From Spirochaetales bacterium (GTDB lineage Bacteria > Spirochaetota > JAAYUW01): DNA of 46,426 bases. Every line of letters starts with the position of its first letter. Position 1 is the stretch's first letter. The notes beneath the pieces are model-generated. The model did no database searches and was not told the origin of the DNA. It saw only the letters and a program-made list of their open reading frames with translations. Of the stretch, positions 44,854-46,426 are shown one piece after another. Where the stretch lies: contig JAAZOT010000049.1 in NCBI GenBank assembly GCA_012797605.1, positions 1 through 46,426 of the forward strand. The letters run 5' to 3'. The translations under genes and the position numbers were made by a program.

Positions 44854-45165
44854 ATGAAAATTAAAATTAAGAAAGATGATAATGTTCTTGTTATAGCTGG
44901 CAGGGATAAAGGAAAGAAAGGTAAAGTAATCGCCGTTTATCCTGAGGCAAATAGAGTTTTGGTAGCAAATGTTAATCTTAGAAAAAAAGCCATTAGACAG
45001 CAAGACCAGATGATGGATAAAAACTTTGCTGAAAGAGAAGTTCCATTGCATATATCAAATGTTATGGTAATTTGTCCACATTGTAAAAAACCCGCAAGAC
45101 TTGGAAGAAGAAACGAAGAAGATCATAAAAGATACTGTAGAAAATGTGGTAAAGATATAGATTAG
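44854..45165 (+). CDS. rplX: 50S ribosomal protein L24 with zinc-ribbon tail
   Basis: A 103-residue assembly initiator. The KOW motif is VIAGRDKGKKGKVIAV. The C-terminal extension has CPHCKKPARLG and, after a short linker, YCRKCGK, a four-cysteine zinc ribbon found in a subset of bacterial L24. The start is ATG 44854 with GAGGTG upstream, not the GTG at 44848. Confidence 0.96.
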   Translation: MKIKIKKDDNVLVIAGRDKGKKGKVIAVYPEANRVLVANVNLRKKAIRQQDQMMDKNFAEREVPLHISNVMVICPHCKKPARLGRRNEEDHKRYCRKCGKDID

Positions 45166-45188
45166 TTAAATAAGGAAGAGGTATAAAT

Positions 45189-45728
45189 ATGGCTCAGCTA
45201 AAAGAAAAATATAAAAAAGAAGTTATTCCAGTTCTAAAGGAAAAATTTAATTACTCTTCCATAATGGAAGTGCCAAAAATTGAAAAAGTCATACTGAATG
45301 TTGGCGTTAGCGAAGCTGTTATTGATAGAAAATTTGTTGATGAAGCAATGAAAGATATTGAAAAAATAGCTGGTCAAAAACCAGTTAAAACAAAAGCTAA
45401 AAAATCTATCAACCAGTTCAAAGTTAGACAAGGGCAAGAGTTGGGTGTTAAAGTTACTCTTAGAAAAGAAAGGATGTGGGAATTCCTTTATAAATTTATC
45501 AATGTTGCTTTGCCTCGAATAAGAGATTTTAAGGGTATAGCTGTTAAAGGTTTTGATGGTAAAGGAAATTTTACTTTAGGAATAAAGGAACATACAATCT
45601 TTCCAGAAATTGAATTTGAATCAACTGAAAAGATTAGAGGTCTTTCAATTACTATAGTAACAACAGCAAAAACAGATGCAGAATGTAAAGAGTTGCTTGC
45701 AACTTTAGGTGTTCCATTTAGGAGGTAA
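45189..45728 (+). CDS. rplE: 50S ribosomal protein L5
   Basis: A 179-residue protein that binds 5S rRNA. It has VPKIEKVILNVGVSEAV, KKSINQFKVRQGQELGVKVTLR and the C-terminal FPEIEFESTEKIRGL region. GAAGAGG precedes the ATG. The end of the gene carries AGGAGG, which serves as the ribosome site of the next gene. Confidence 0.98.
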   Translation: MAQLKEKYKKEVIPVLKEKFNYSSIMEVPKIEKVILNVGVSEAVIDRKFVDEAMKDIEKIAGQKPVKTKAKKSINQFKVRQGQELGVKVTLRKERMWEFLYKFINVALPRIRDFKGIAVKGFDGKGNFTLGIKEHTIFPEIEFESTEKIRGLSITIVTTAKTDAECKELLATLGVPFRR

Positions 45729-45732
45729 TTAA

Positions 45733-45918
45733 ATGGCAAGAAAAGCAATGATTGAAAAATCTAAAAGAAAACCAAAATATGAGATTAGAAAGCATAATAG
45801 ATGTAGAATATGTGGTAAACCTCGAGCATATTATAGAGATTTTGGGATTTGTCGTATTTGTCTAAGAAAATTAGCAGGTGAAGGTAAAATCCCTGGATTA
45901 AAAAAAGCTTCATGGTAA
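45733..45918 (+). CDS. rpsZ: 30S ribosomal protein S14, zinc-binding (type Z)
   Basis: A 61-residue S14 of the short, zinc-containing type. [20 protein letters not shown] supplies the four cysteines, and [17 protein letters not shown] is the canonical ending. It lies four bases after rplE and uses AGGAGG inside its end. Confidence 0.97.
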   Translation: MARKAMIEKSKRKPKYEIRKHNRCRICGKPRAYYRDFGICRICLRKLAGEGKIPGLKKASW

Positions 45919-45928
45919 GGAGTGGTAA

Positions 45929-46333
45929 ATGTATTCAGATCCAATTAGCGAAATGACTACTAAAATTTACAATGCCCAAGTGGCTAATAAGCCTGATGTC
46001 ACAATAAGCTATTCAAAAATGAAAGAATCAATATTGAATATTTTAAGAGAAAAAGGTTTTATTCAGGATTTTTCTATCGAATCTCATACAACAAATTCAG
46101 ATATTAAACAAATTCATGTTGTATTAAAATATACATCAGATAGAAAGCCAGTTATCAATGGTATTAAAAGAGTTTCAAAACCATCTAGAAGGGTATATCA
46201 TTCAGTAGAAGATATTAAACCAATTATGAACGGTTTTGCAATTGGCGTCTATTCCACAAATAGAGGGATTTTGACCGATAAACAGGCAAAAAAAGAAAAT
46301 ATCGGTGGAGAATATCTTTTTTATATATGGTAA
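45929..46333 (+). CDS. rpsH: 30S ribosomal protein S8
   Basis: A 134-residue protein of the 30S platform. It opens DPISEMTTKIYNAQVANKP and has KPVINGIKRVSKPSRRVY and a YSTNRGILTDKQAKKENIGG end. In E. coli S8 represses the spc operon; no mRNA target could be picked out here. AAGGAGTGG precedes the ATG. Confidence 0.97.
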   Translation: MYSDPISEMTTKIYNAQVANKPDVTISYSKMKESILNILREKGFIQDFSIESHTTNSDIKQIHVVLKYTSDRKPVINGIKRVSKPSRRVYHSVEDIKPIMNGFAIGVYSTNRGILTDKQAKKENIGGEYLFYIW

Positions 46334-46364
46334 AAAATGAAACATATGAAATTAGGAGATTAGT

Positions 46365-46426
46365 ATGTCTCGATTAATAAAAAAACCTATAATCATACCT
46401 TCAAATGTTAAATTATCTATTCAAAA
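46365..46426 (+). CDS. rplF: 50S ribosomal protein L6, truncated by the window edge
   Basis: Only the first 20 codons are present (MSRLIKKPIIIPSNVKLSIQ). The start SRLIKKPIIIP matches the L6 N-terminus, and the place after rpsH is that of rplF in the spc operon. TAGGAG precedes the ATG. Confidence 0.9.
   Translation, partial: MSRLIKKPIIIPSNVKLSIQ

Overview
The window is chromosomal DNA of a very AT-rich diderm bacterium using the standard bacterial code (TGA is a stop, for example in secE). A spirochaete-like lineage is the best guess. The RpoB rifampicin pocket has Asn at the E. coli Ser531 position, which I recall as typical of Borrelia and Treponema. There is a beta-barrel outer-membrane protein with signal peptide, a bactofilin, a short TPR protein with a PPPENWDGV tail, and an rpmG/tRNA-Trp/secE/nusG/rplKAJL/rpoBC order like that of treponemes. 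This placement is inference; no 16S gene is present.

Region 1 (1-1544): the 3' end of an rRNA operon (5S rRNA), a gene-free AT-rich spacer, and a minus-strand CapA-like exported protein. Region 2 (1680-9971): a seven-gene plus-strand operon resembling group-4 membrane [NiFe] hydrogenases (Hyf/Hyc/Ech), whose large subunit has lost all four nickel-binding cysteines. This is an energy-converting hydrogenase-related (Ehr-type) complex. The iron-sulphur small subunit keeps the N2 ligands and exactly one ferredoxin cluster, the membrane arm keeps its ion-pumping Glu/Lys residues, and an HTH plus PTS-EIIA-like protein is encoded mid-operon.

Region 3 (10007-16996): signal peptidase I, both acetyl-CoA carboxyltransferase subunits, an archaeal-type aspartyl-tRNA synthetase, a PurD homologue with altered active-site residues, a minimal receiver-like protein and an outer-membrane barrel. 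Region 4 (17019-21271, minus strand): an OsmC-family protein, a six-TM methyl-accepting chemotaxis-like protein and a UvrC lacking the C-terminal helix-hairpin-helix domain. Region 5 (21361-23333): S20, an HU-like protein, a response regulator without output domain, a one-repeat TPR protein and a bactofilin.

Region 6 (23349-46426): the core gene-expression cluster: tRNA-Thr, rpmG, tRNA-Trp, secE, nusG, rplKAJL, rpoBC, rpsL, rpsG, fusA, tuf, then the S10 and spc operons up to a truncated rplF. Strong promoters precede tRNA-Thr and rpsL. Hairpins without good U-tracts follow rplL and tuf, where expression should step down. A candidate three-way-junction RNA lies between rpsG and fusA. The rplA-rplJ spacer carries a short match to the complement of the 23S GTPase-associated centre.

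Start codons were moved from the longest ORF to the Shine-Dalgarno-supported codon where noted. No CRISPR array, insertion sequence or prophage was seen. All family assignments are from reading motifs by eye, without database searches.
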